Positions 47,523 to 57,400 of a DNA stretch of 60,320 nt are shown here, one piece after another; the first letter of the stretch is position 1; each line of letters opens with the position of its first letter. The DNA comes from Flavobacteriales bacterium. Lineage in GTDB: Bacteria > Bacteroidota > Bacteroidia > Flavobacteriales_D > Crocinitomicaceae. The stretch covers positions 1-60,320 of the forward strand of contig CANHOA010000019.1 in NCBI GenBank assembly GCA_947462255.1. The letters are read 5' to 3'. The notes under the pieces are model-generated. The model did no database searches. It saw nothing but the letters and a program-made list of their open reading frames with translations, and was not told the origin of the DNA. The position numbers and the translations under genes are program-made.

Positions 47523-48089
47523 ATGGCTACAACTGCAGAGATACGGAACGGATTGTGTATTCGACACAACGAAAAATTATTTCAGATCATTGAATTTCAA
47601 CACGTAAAACCAGGGAAGGGTCCTGCATTTGTGCGTACCAAAATGCGTCAAATAGAGTCCCAAAAAGTATTGGATCATACTTTCTCAGCTGGACATAAAA
47701 TTGAAATCGTACGGATCGAAAATAGAGAATATCAATATCTTTATCAAGAAAGTGATTCCTTTATCTTCATGAATAACGAAAGCTATGAGCAAGTAAACAT
47801 TCCTTTAAAAATGGTTGAAAAACCAGGCTTTTTGCAAGAAGGAATGATTGCCAATATTTTGTTTCATGCGGAAGAAGAAATGCCATTAGTGGTGGAATTA
47901 CCCATGTACATCACGGCTGAAGTAACCTATACAGAGCCTGGAGTGAAAGGTGATACCGCAACGAATTCAATGAAACCCGCCACCATTTCTACCGGAGCCG
48001 AAGTAAAAGTTCCATTGTTTATCGCAAATGGAGAAATGATTAAGGTAGATACGCGAACAGGCATTTACGTAGAGCGCGTTAAAACATAA
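47523..48089 (+). CDS. efp: Elongation factor P
   Basis: 188 residues, full length. KOW-like N-terminal domain with KPGKGPAFVRTK (modification-site lysine at about K32) and two OB-fold domains. Rescues ribosomes stalled at proline stretches. 30 bases before gcvT. Confidence 0.98.
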   Translation: MATTAEIRNGLCIRHNEKLFQIIEFQHVKPGKGPAFVRTKMRQIESQKVLDHTFSAGHKIEIVRIENREYQYLYQESDSFIFMNNESYEQVNIPLKMVEKPGFLQEGMIANILFHAEEEMPLVVELPMYITAEVTYTEPGVKGDTATNSMKPATISTGAEVKVPLFIANGEMIKVDTRTGIYVERVKT

Positions 48090-48119
48090 GAATCACATTA
48101 CAATAATTCAAAATATACG

Positions 48120-49202
48120 ATGAAAAACACAGCACTTTCCCATGTTCACGAGCAACTTGGTGCCAAAATGGTTCCTTTCGCTGGATACAATATGCCAGTA
48201 CAATACGAAGGAGTAAACGCTGAACATGAAACCGTTCGAAACGGTGTTGGCGTATTTGATGTTTCACACATGGGTGAATTCGTAATAAAAGGCCCCAACG
48301 CCTTAGCTTTAATTCAAACATTTTCTTCGAATGATGCCTCCGTATTAGTGGACGGAAAAGCTCAATATTCTTGCATGCCGAATGGCAAAGGTGGAATAGT
48401 AGACGATCTTATTATTTATCGCGTAAATGCGGAAGAATACTTTATCGTAGTCAACGCATCAAATATAGAAAAAGACTGGAACTGGATGTCACAACAGAAC
48501 ACAATGGGTGCGGAAATGCATAATCTTTCAGATTCGTATTCATTATTAGCCATTCAAGGTCCCAAAGCTGCCGAAGCGATGCAATCCCTTACTGAAATTG
48601 ATTTATCATCCATGGTTTATTATACTTTTCAGCACGCAACTTTTGCAGGCATTGAAAATGTAATGATTTCCGCAACCGGTTATACAGGATCAGGAGGATT
48701 TGAAATTTATGTGAAAAATGAAGATGCCGAGAAAGTGTGGAACGAAGTATTTAAAGCCGGAGATTCATTTGGTATCAAACCCATTGGATTAGCCGCTCGC
48801 GATACCTTACGTTTAGAAATGGGCTTCTGCTTGTATGGAAACGATATTGATGATACCACTTCGCCCCTAGAGGCAGGATTAGGATGGATCACGAAATTCA
48901 CAAAAGATTTTGTAGATGCTGAGTTTCTGAAAGCCCAAAAAGAAGCGGGTCTAACGAAAAAATTAATCGCATTTGAAATGGTGGATCGCGGAATTCCTCG
49001 CCACGACTACCCTATTCTTGATGCTAATCATGTTGTTATTGGAAAAGTAACCTCAGGCACCATGTCGCCAAGTATGAAAATTGCGATTGGAATGGGCTAT
49101 GTTACGATAGAAAATAGTGCCATTGACTCAGAAATTTTTATCGAAATTCGTGAGAAAGGGATAAAAGCTAAAGTGGTTAAAGCGCCTTTTTATAAGAAAT
49201 AA
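48120..49202 (+). CDS. gcvT: Aminomethyltransferase (glycine cleavage T protein)
   Basis: 360 residues. Typical sequence [40 protein letters not shown] and [14 protein letters not shown] with folate-binding and aspartate residues. Transfers the methylene group to tetrahydrofolate in the glycine cleavage system. The other gcv genes are not in this window. Confidence 0.97.
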   Translation: MKNTALSHVHEQLGAKMVPFAGYNMPVQYEGVNAEHETVRNGVGVFDVSHMGEFVIKGPNALALIQTFSSNDASVLVDGKAQYSCMPNGKGGIVDDLIIYRVNAEEYFIVVNASNIEKDWNWMSQQNTMGAEMHNLSDSYSLLAIQGPKAAEAMQSLTEIDLSSMVYYTFQHATFAGIENVMISATGYTGSGGFEIYVKNEDAEKVWNEVFKAGDSFGIKPIGLAARDTLRLEMGFCLYGNDIDDTTSPLEAGLGWITKFTKDFVDAEFLKAQKEAGLTKKLIAFEMVDRGIPRHDYPILDANHVVIGKVTSGTMSPSMKIAIGMGYVTIENSAIDSEIFIEIREKGIKAKVVKAPFYKK

Positions 49203-49224
49203 TCAAGGTTTATAAATATTAGAG

Positions 49225-49240
49225 TCCGATAAAAATCGGA
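49225..49240 (+). terminator. Hairpin after gcvT
   Basis: TCCGAT, loop AAAA, ATCGGA: a perfect 6-bp stem 23 bases after the gcvT stop. A GTTTTTTG follows about 11 bases later, too far for a standard terminator, so it may instead be one end of the element described for 49221-49862. Confidence 0.4.
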
Positions 49241-49674
49241 ATTCATATTCGTTTTTTGAGTTTGCGCTTTCAAAGTAACAATCAAAATCCTTTTCAAATT
49301 CATAATGCGAACAACAATCTCAATTTGAGAAATTATTCTATTTGCCTTTCTTTTTTTCTTGACAAAAAAGAAACACCACGAAGTAGCAGCGAAGCTAAAA
49401 AAGTCAAGGCTCTGAATTTTTATTTTATTCTCAAATCATTGATTTGCGAATAATTTTAACTCCTTTCTAAAACTGAAATTTTTCTAAAATGTTCATGCAG
49501 AAATTTTAAAAATTAACAGTTTTAGTTCAGTAGCAAAAACCATGAAATTCAAGGCCGAATATTTCCGCTGTACGAACGTAAATAATTATTTTACAGGTAA
49601 GATTACCAAGACTCAATTCGTTTTTTTAGTCTCGATTGGCAAAGAGAGGATGAAGAAAGATTTGAGGCGTTAGC

Positions 49675-49731
49675 GATACCGAAAAGCGCTTGTCGTTTGA
49701 TAAGCTCTGCTTATCACTCTTTTCGTGTATC
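49675..49731. repeat. Long imperfect stem-loop in the gcvT-radC gap
   Basis: GATAC (49675-49679) and CGAAAAG (49680-49686) pair with CTTTTCG (49719-49725) and GTATC (49727-49731); inside is GATAAGC-TCT-GCTTATC (49699-49715). The nested stems suggest a REP-like or structured RNA element. Confidence 0.5.
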
Positions 49732-49843
49732 GGTCGATAAGAAATTTTCGCCGAACGTCTTCAATCGAGAATTGATTTTTTCGTTCTTTTGTACTTGTGC
49801 TGAGCTTGCCGTAGTATCAAGACAAAAGGACAAAGAAAATAGA

Positions 49844-49862
49844 GTCCGATTTTTTATCGGAC
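49844..49862 (+). repeat. Second TCCGAT/ATCGGA hairpin
   Basis: GTCCGAT, loop TTTTT, ATCGGAC: a perfect 7-bp stem, a mirror of the hairpin at 49225-49240 and preceded by the same AGA (49841-49843 and 49221-49223). Confidence 0.6.
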
Positions 49863-49958
49863 AATAGTGTTATGATTTATATAATTAAACTCTACATTCA
49901 ATAAATAAGGAATAATCTTGTTTAGTGTGCTGTTAAATAATATTCACGACAATTTTTA

Positions 49959-50645
49959 ATGAATACAAACGGAATAAAGAATTGGGCTGCAGATGATCGG
50001 CCAAGAGAAAAACTCTTATTAAAAGGGAAATCAGCACTTTCAGATGCGGAATTAATCGCGATACTCATTGGCTCTGGAACACAGCATCAAAGTGCCTTAG
50101 ACTTAGCCAAAACGATCCTAAAAGAGTTTGACGGTGATTTATTACGCTTTTCCAGGGTTCAAACAAACGAACTAATGAAAATCAAAGGCATAGGTCAAGC
50201 CAAGGCAGTGAGTATCATTGCCTGCTTAGAACTGGGACGTAGGCGAAATAAAGCAATACCTATATCAAAGACAAAAGTCACTCAATCATCTCAAGCATTT
50301 GCTTATTTAAGTCCGTTTCTTTCCGATCTTCATCATGAAGAATTTTTCGCACTATACTTAAACAATAGCAACGAAATAATACAGCACAAGCAAATTTCAA
50401 TTGGAGGAATGACCGGAACATTAGCAGATGGAAAGATTATATTTCGTCACGCTTTAGATTTGCATGCAACAGGAATAATTCTTAGTCATAATCACCCGAG
50501 TGGAAATTTAAAACCAAGTCAAAAAGACATTCAACTGACCAATCAACTGATTCAATTTGGAAAATGCATCGAATTAAGTATCCTCGACCACCTTATTTTC
50601 ACAGATAATGGTTATTTTAGCTTCGCCGATGAAGGACTACTATAA
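49959..50645 (+). CDS. radC: RadC family JAB-domain protein
   Basis: 228 residues. N-terminal helix-hairpin-helix-like region (LLKGKSALSDAELIAILIG, MKIKGIGQAKA), then a JAB/MPN metal-binding domain with HNHPSGNLKPS...D. Called a repair protein by history, but its true role is uncertain. wecB starts 3 bases after its stop. Confidence 0.95.
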   Translation: MNTNGIKNWAADDRPREKLLLKGKSALSDAELIAILIGSGTQHQSALDLAKTILKEFDGDLLRFSRVQTNELMKIKGIGQAKAVSIIACLELGRRRNKAIPISKTKVTQSSQAFAYLSPFLSDLHHEEFFALYLNNSNEIIQHKQISIGGMTGTLADGKIIFRHALDLHATGIILSHNHPSGNLKPSQKDIQLTNQLIQFGKCIELSILDHLIFTDNGYFSFADEGLL

Positions 50646-50648
50646 GTT

Positions 50649-51800
50649 ATGAAAACAAAGAAAATAATCACAATCATCGGTGCTCGCCCTCAAATCATAA
50701 AATCATCTGCCATTAGTAGGGCTATTCGAGCAAATTATTCTAATATTCTCACTGAAATAATTGTGCATACAGGCCAACACTATGATGAGAATATGTCGGA
50801 GGTCTTTTTTAAGGAGTTGAACATCGATCCACCTCACCATAATTTACACGTAGGAAGCGGGTCGCACGGCGAACAAACGGCAAAAATGATTAGTGGTTTG
50901 GCTACTATTTTCGAGCACGAAAAACCAGATGCCGTATTGGTATATGGCGATACTAATTCAACAATAGCAGGTGCATTAGCTGCAGCAAAAATGCATATTC
51001 CGGTGATTCATGTAGAAGCAGGATTGAGAAGCTTTAACAAATCAATGCCAGAAGAAATTAATCGAATCGCCTGTGATCACATGTCAACGCTACTTTTTAC
51101 CCCCACTCCAACAGGTCTTGCGAATTTAAAAAAAGAAGGTTTTAATCTAACACAACAATCCAAGGCTAGCATCAATCATCCGAATATTTACCATTGCGGA
51201 GATGTAATGTATGATAACAGCATGCATTTTGCAGGATTATCCGAGGATAAATCAACTATTTTGGAAGGATTAAACATCCCCAATTCCAACTATATTTTGT
51301 GCACCATACACCGCGATTCTAATACTGATGATGCCAAGAACTTGAATTCAATATTCAGGGCATTACTCTCTATTCAGCTTAGCTCCCTTTGGTCAATCAT
51401 TTTACCCCTGCATCCGCGTACTCGTAAAAAGATGGATGAATTGCTTGATCCTGAACTAAGAATAATGCTTGAATCGAATACTTCTATTAAACTCATTCCG
51501 CCAGCTGGATTCATAGACATAATCGCCTTGGAGAAAAATGCCCAACTTATCATTACCGATAGTGGTGGTTTACAGAAAGAGGCCTTTTTCTTCCAAAAAC
51601 CCTGTGTGATTTTAAGAGATCAAACAGAATGGATTGAAATTGTAGAAAACGGCAACGCGGTCTTAGCAGGAGCAGATGAAGAAAAAATTAGTAATGCTTT
51701 TGAAACCCTAAGTACGCGTAACGATTTCACCTTCCCAAGTTTTTATGGCGATGCAAATGCAGCAGAATTTATTTGTTCAAAAATTATCAGCGATCTCTAA
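50649..51800 (+). CDS. wecB: UDP-N-acetylglucosamine 2-epimerase (non-hydrolysing)
   Basis: 383 residues. GT-B-like fold with GARPQIIKSSA at the start, VYGDTNST, HVEAGLRSF, MPEEINRI, and SGGLQKEAF. Converts UDP-GlcNAc to UDP-ManNAc for surface polysaccharides. Overlaps the deacetylase start by one base (TAATG). Confidence 0.95.
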   Translation: MKTKKIITIIGARPQIIKSSAISRAIRANYSNILTEIIVHTGQHYDENMSEVFFKELNIDPPHHNLHVGSGSHGEQTAKMISGLATIFEHEKPDAVLVYGDTNSTIAGALAAAKMHIPVIHVEAGLRSFNKSMPEEINRIACDHMSTLLFTPTPTGLANLKKEGFNLTQQSKASINHPNIYHCGDVMYDNSMHFAGLSEDKSTILEGLNIPNSNYILCTIHRDSNTDDAKNLNSIFRALLSIQLSSLWSIILPLHPRTRKKMDELLDPELRIMLESNTSIKLIPPAGFIDIIALEKNAQLIITDSGGLQKEAFFFQKPCVILRDQTEWIEIVENGNAVLAGADEEKISNAFETLSTRNDFTFPSFYGDANAAEFICSKIISDL

Positions 51801-53071
51801 TGCTTTTTATTTACACCGATACCATTTCCAACAGACTCATTTATACCTTGGACTTTATTTTCGCCAACAGAGGCATAGAATACTCCCTATGTGATGATTT
51901 TGTTACTTTTGATCGACTTGATGGACAACGATTTAATTATTCGGATCGGCATTTCGAAAATGTAAAAAAAATCATCCCTTCCACCCTCCTTTCCGATGTA
52001 AAAATCAAGGATTACATTACATCACCAAGTACATTCAACGGAGTAGATTGCCTTCAATTAAACGATCACTTAGATCCATTAGCAAGTATTTTTTATATCC
52101 TCAGCAGAATCGAAGAATACTCCAATAAGCTATTGGATAAACATGGACGATTCGAAGGTAAAAATTCCACTTTATATAAATTAGGATGGCATGAATTAGC
52201 CGTTTGTGATCGTTGGAGCATCGCAATTCTTGATTCTCTATCTCTTTCTGCCGCATCTGAGCCAGAAGAGCAGCAGTTTATACCAACATTTGATATTGAT
52301 AATGCCTATGCATACAAACACAAGGGAATAATTCGATCTTCTTTGGCTAATCTACGCGATCTTATCTTTGGAAAAACAAAGCGCTTAATGGAGCGACAAC
52401 AAGTTTTAAGCGGCTTAAAGAAAGACCCTTTTTATACCTATGAAATCATTACCAATACAAAAGAAAAAGGATTTAACATTCTATTGTTCTGGTTACTTGG
52501 CGATTACGGGAAATATGATAAGAATCTATCCTATAAGCATCCAAAACACCAAGCTTTAATTAAAAAAATGAGTGAACATGCCGAAATAGGAATTCATCCG
52601 AGTTATAAATCAACGAGCTATTATTTTTATTTGCATGAAGAAATAGAACGCTTAGAGGAAATAATTTCAAAACGTGTTTTCAAAAGCCGGCAGCATTATC
52701 TTAAACTTGAATTTCCGCTGAGTTATCAAACCTTAATAGAGCAAGAAATTACAGACGACTACACCATGGGCTATGCCGATATTGCCGGATTCAGAGCAGG
52801 AACAGCTCGATCGTTTCTTTGGTTTGATTTAAGTAAAAATGACGTCACAAAACTCCGCGTGCACCCCTTCGCCTATATGGATGGGACACTAAATGAATAC
52901 CTTAACTTAAGCATTGATGAAGCAAAGGAAAAAATTGCGAAATTGTATGAGGAAGTTCAGAAATATGGTGGAGATTTTATTTTCATTTGGCACAACGAAA
53001 CGCTTGCTGAAAAAAGAAAATGGAAAGGGTGGTTGGATGTATTCTATTTTACACTCGATTTGAAGAAATAA
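51800..53071 (+). CDS. Polysaccharide-deacetylase-like protein (DUF7033 type N-terminus)
   Basis: 423 residues from the ATG at 51800, coupled with the wecB stop. N-terminal domain of about 150 residues, then a divergent NodB-like fold: PTFDIDNAY as the Asp motif, EIGIHPSYKS as the His motif, IAGFRAGTARSF, FIWHNETLA at the end. Probably deacetylates a surface or envelope sugar; no signal peptide, so cytoplasmic or membrane-associated. Confidence 0.82.
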   Translation: MLFIYTDTISNRLIYTLDFIFANRGIEYSLCDDFVTFDRLDGQRFNYSDRHFENVKKIIPSTLLSDVKIKDYITSPSTFNGVDCLQLNDHLDPLASIFYILSRIEEYSNKLLDKHGRFEGKNSTLYKLGWHELAVCDRWSIAILDSLSLSAASEPEEQQFIPTFDIDNAYAYKHKGIIRSSLANLRDLIFGKTKRLMERQQVLSGLKKDPFYTYEIITNTKEKGFNILLFWLLGDYGKYDKNLSYKHPKHQALIKKMSEHAEIGIHPSYKSTSYYFYLHEEIERLEEIISKRVFKSRQHYLKLEFPLSYQTLIEQEITDDYTMGYADIAGFRAGTARSFLWFDLSKNDVTKLRVHPFAYMDGTLNEYLNLSIDEAKEKIAKLYEEVQKYGGDFIFIWHNETLAEKRKWKGWLDVFYFTLDLKK

Positions 53072-53412
53072 GTAGCCCTTAAATTATCCTTCAAAATACA
53101 TTTACCCTTATCCAACTCATACACAATTATATAACCCCCTAGGGGTTAACTATTTTTAACGCTGGATGTAATCCAGCGAAAAAAACATGAATTAAATCCC
53201 TTTTTGGCATGTATTTTTATTTAAAATCATGACAAAAAGATTTTGTGGTAAAAAAGCAATTAGTCAGTACTATTTTAAATTTTTGAATGATTATTCATAT
53301 TTATAACTGCTAAATAAAAGCAACTCAAGAGAGCTATAAGAGATAAATAAAGTTTATTAATTACAGTTTGGCGATTGTCTCAACAAATACGAATAAAAAA
53401 CTTGCAGACATC
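53072..53412. other. 341-bp intergenic region with a REP-like repeat
   Basis: Holds repeat copy 2 (53131-53248) and otherwise AT-rich sequence between convergent genes (deacetylase and PorP/SprF). A small inverted repeat GAATGAT-TATTC near 53284 is likely chance. Confidence 0.6.
53131..53248 (+). repeat. REP-like dispersed repeat, copy 2
   Basis: Pairs with 46565-46680. AACCCCCTAGGGGTT palindrome, TTTTTAACG, CTGGAT-GTA-ATCCAG stem, a variable stretch, then TTTTTGGCATGTATTTTTA and AAAATCATGACAAAAA shared with copy 1. Confidence 0.8.
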
Positions 53413-54432
53413 TTATTTTTCAGCCAAGTTGAATCGAAGAAAAAATTCAAATCCACCTCTAGTTTTTGAAATTTCGTTGAGACTCGAAATGTTTAAATCG
53501 TAGCAAAAACCGGCTGCGTATGGACCTAATTCATACATAAACTTAATTGCCATTGCATCTTTAAACCGATTGAACAAGCCAATAGAAAACGCAGTCGGTT
53601 GATGAATCCCCCCACTATTTCTAGTGCTCAATTGAGTTTTGTAATACAATCCATAAAGTATTTCCATTGCTGGCCCTTGTTTTTGAAAATAAATTCCCGG
53701 TAAAATACTCCCTTTAGAATTTGGAATGGAAATAGTTGAATTGACGAATGCAGTCCAACGCACATACAATTTATCATCTGCTTGATTGAGGAAAGAATTA
53801 CTTGGTCGATTTAGATGATAGGCCGCCAAACCAATATTTATATTGCTAAAATTAGATTTCACACTCGCGTGTTTATCTCGCTGATAGGAATACAAAAGAC
53901 CTGCACCTGCATCAAAAAATGAAAAGCTAGGTATATTTAGCACTTCATTACTTGGCAAAGAACTATTATACACGGTACCATTATATTGACTGGTCCATCT
54001 TCCTCCATATGGATCAATTGATCTTTGTCCAAATCCAGTTGAAATTCCTAAGCCAATCTTGTTGGATTCATCCAAAATTAAATGATAAGCAAGATTTACA
54101 TTCACGGAGTTGGATGTGATTTTCAAATCCCCCGCTTGATCATTAAAAAAACTGATACCACCAGCAATGATCCCATTTTTTTTTCTTTTATTATCATTAA
54201 ATCTACCATCCACGGAAGCAGCAATCGTTTTATATGGAATAGCCACACTATTCCATTGACTCCGATAATTAAGCACCCCATTTACCGTGGAATTTGCCCC
54301 GCTCAACGCAGGATTTAAGAGGAGTGGTGAGTACTCTATTTGTGAAAAATGCACATCTTGCGCATATGACATTGTACAAGTACACGCTAGTATCGCTACA
54401 CACTTTAAGATTTGACGACTCAGTATTTTCAT
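53413..54432 (-). CDS. PorP/SprF-family T9SS outer-membrane protein (second)
   Basis: 339 residues. Signal peptide (AILACTCTMSYAQ) and the family opening HFSQIEYSPLLLNPALSGA, with beta-barrel strands after. Predicted partner of the type B adhesin immediately upstream (4-base gap), as with the pair at 25918-29963. Confidence 0.93.
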   Translation of the reverse strand: MKILSRQILKCVAILACTCTMSYAQDVHFSQIEYSPLLLNPALSGANSTVNGVLNYRSQWNSVAIPYKTIAASVDGRFNDNKRKKNGIIAGGISFFNDQAGDLKITSNSVNVNLAYHLILDESNKIGLGISTGFGQRSIDPYGGRWTSQYNGTVYNSSLPSNEVLNIPSFSFFDAGAGLLYSYQRDKHASVKSNFSNINIGLAAYHLNRPSNSFLNQADDKLYVRWTAFVNSTISIPNSKGSILPGIYFQKQGPAMEILYGLYYKTQLSTRNSGGIHQPTAFSIGLFNRFKDAMAIKFMYELGPYAAGFCYDLNISSLNEISKTRGGFEFFLRFNLAEK

Positions 54433-54436
54433 ATTT

Positions 54437-57400
54437 TTATCTTACTAATGTTACATTTCCAGACTCCACAACACGTGTTCCATCAAACAGGGTCCCCACG
54501 AATTTATAAGCAAATACACCTGCATTTAAAGGTTTGTTTCTAAACGATCCATCCCAACAATTAGATAAATTACTTGTTTCAAAAACCTTCTCTCCCCATC
54601 GATCATAAACGGCATAATTAAATTCAGCTATGCAATTCCCAAAGACACAAAGCGTATTGTTTTCTGTTGGACCTCCATCATTTGGTGCAAAGACAGTAGG
54701 AATGAAATAATCATGGCATTCTATTTCTACAATTATTGTGACATCTGCCGTGCCAAAACATCCAGCTGCATCAGTTCCTGTCACTGTATAAATTGTGGTT
54801 GAAGTAGGCGTTGCAATTGGATTTGAGCATGTGTTACAATTTAATCCAACTATTGGTGACCAACTATAAGTAAGTGCACCGTATGCATTCATCTGGACAG
54901 ATTCTCCTTCAATTATAGTTGTTGAAATTGGTGTCGCTGTTATCCCTATTGATCCTATACTATTAACCGTATACGACTCACTAATTGAACAGCCATTTAT
55001 ATCACTTACTTGTAAGGAATAATCTCCGCTTGCTAAATTAATTAATGAAGAACTTGTTTCACCATTTGGCGACCAAAGGTAAGTATATGGTCCTGAACCT
55101 CCCATAACGGTAGTAGTAATCTGACCATCCAAATTAGGACAATTTACCGCTGAAATTGTTTCAGTAATTAATATTTGCGTAGGACTACTTATAGTTATGG
55201 ATACTGTACCAATACATCCCACAGCATCTGTCACCGCTACATTATAATTTCCTGCCGTTAGATTGGAAGCACTTGCTCCTGCTCCGCCTGCTGGTGACCA
55301 TAAATAAGTATATGGAGCAGTTGCGCCACTTACTGTGACCGATGCAGAACCATCACTTAATCCATAACAAGAAACATCAGTAGCAGATTGCATACTTACT
55401 GTTGGACCGCCAATATTTGAAACGATAATATCCATATTACTAACACAACCATTCGCATCTGTGACTACTACATTATACACTCCACCAGGAATAGTTGATG
55501 CTGTAGCAAATGTTCCACCAATAGGTGACCAAGTATAGCTATAAGCACCAGTTCCGCCTGAGGGAATTACAGTTGCTGATCCATCATTAACACCACAATT
55601 TGCAGGGATAATAGAGGATACTAAAGAAAGTACAGGAGGTTCAGAAATGATTACAGTTGTTGATGATGTACAGCCATTTCCGTCTGTAACTGTAACATTG
55701 TAGGTATTTGCTAATAATGTACTTTGAGTAGCTCCACTCAATCCACCCGGCATCCAAGAATAAGTTAAGGTGCCAGCGCCTCCAGTTGCTGAAACAATTG
55801 CTGAACCATTATTCCCATTGAAACAGGAAACGTTTTGACTTGAAACTAGGGAGATGGTTGGGCCACCGTTTGTAGTGACTGTCGTATTTCCATTTGCTTG
55901 ACAGCCATTATTATCCGTAATTGTAACAGAATATACTCCTGCCGAAAGATTGGATGCCAAAGAAGAATTTCCCCCACTCGGCGTCCATAAGTACGAATAA
56001 GGAGCGGTCCCACCAGAAGGCGCAGCAGTTGCAGTACCTGAACTTCCTCCGCAACTTGTTGGAGTGTTAGACATTCCTATCGTTAATGCTGTTGCAGGCT
56101 GTGTTATAACTACCGTTGTTGTACCAGGACAAAGTGCAGCATCCAATACATTTATGGTATACGACCCAGCAGCTAAGTTACTTTGCGTTGGACCTGCCAA
56201 ACTTCCTTGTGTCCAAGTATAGCTATAAGGAGCAGTTCCGCCGCTTGCAGAAACGGTTGCAGATCCGGTGGAGCCACCAAAACACATAACATTTGTTTGA
56301 GTAGGAATGGTAAAATTGAAAGGCAAACAAGGATTAACCAGACAGGAAGGAATGGCTGCTAAATTCGCATACACTACGACCGTTCCGAGATTATCAACTA
56401 ATTGAATAGGCCAAGTGCTAGGTGCCGGAATATTTGCACCAGTAGCGAAAGTACTCCATGCAGTAACGGGTGCCCCAGCAACAGTAAAAATCCCACAATA
56501 TGAACCAAAACCAGCAATACAAGGAATTGTCGTTGTTGAATTTTGCCAAGAAAAAGAAGGAACACCATTAATAGCGGATAAGGTTCCATTTAATTCGACA
56601 CATGCTGCTAAAATTGACGAACAAGAACTAACAGGAATAATTATAGATTCAGAACCACAGGCTAAGGTATAGGTTATCGTATAATTTCCCGGACCAACGA
56701 CGGAAGGACTGAAAACACCCCCTGCACTAACACCAGTTCCGCTCCATGTTCCTCCCGTCACCGCTGGCGTCAAGGTAACAGGAGCGTCGTTATCGCATAA
56801 ACTTTGAGGAATACAAATCGTGGCATCACAACAGGTAATTGGTATAATTGCGCAAGCGCTAGCCGCAAAAGACTGAACACCGCCAGTTCTTGTAGCTGAG
56901 CTACTATTTCCGCTTCCACCACATGCTACAACATCGCCTCCCGTGCTTACACGTACATCGTACACATAAAAAGCGGTGGGGTAAAAAGCCTGTTGCACTA
57001 AACTTGAATTAAATTTATAGACACCTGTTTTGGAACCCACATAAATATTCCCACAATTATCAATGTCAATTCCAGCATTTTCAGTGACATTATCACTTAG
57101 AAAAGGAGTCGACAAGACTCCTCCAGGTATAGCCACACTAGCAATTAGACTTAAATTAACTAAGGATCTTTTTTGTAGTTCATTTCCCTTGTTCAAGTAT
57201 ACGAAGTTCGCATCCGCGCGAATAACTTTAATTCCAGTATTATTATAGCGCCAATTTTCACTTTTATAACTCCAATTCACCCCATGGTTTTTCTCATAAA
57301 GCGACGTTGAACCTGCCCCGCAAAGCGTTAAATTGTCATTTAAATAACCAATGGTGTCAAGTGAAACAAAATAATATTTACCGTTTGGAGCAGCCGTTAA

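Larger units (their letters stand above)
49203..49958. other. 756-bp intergenic region rich in palindromes
   Basis: No convincing gene. It begins and ends with almost identical TCCGAT/ATCGGA hairpins (49225-49240 and 49844-49862) and holds a larger fold at 49675-49731, a repeat motif at 49629-49656, and a segment around 49785-49835 (GTGCTGAGCTTGCC) of a kind often found in Bacteroidota intergenic DNA. A short open frame at 49256-49453 has no coding character. Confidence 0.7.

Noticed and set aside
49256..49453. Open frame in the gcvT-radC gap
   Set aside because: Peptide is low-complexity and the DNA looks like intergenic repeat sequence.
54950..56300. Regular spacing that could suggest a CRISPR array
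   Set aside because: The repeats are about 225 bases, coding, and match SprB protein repeats.
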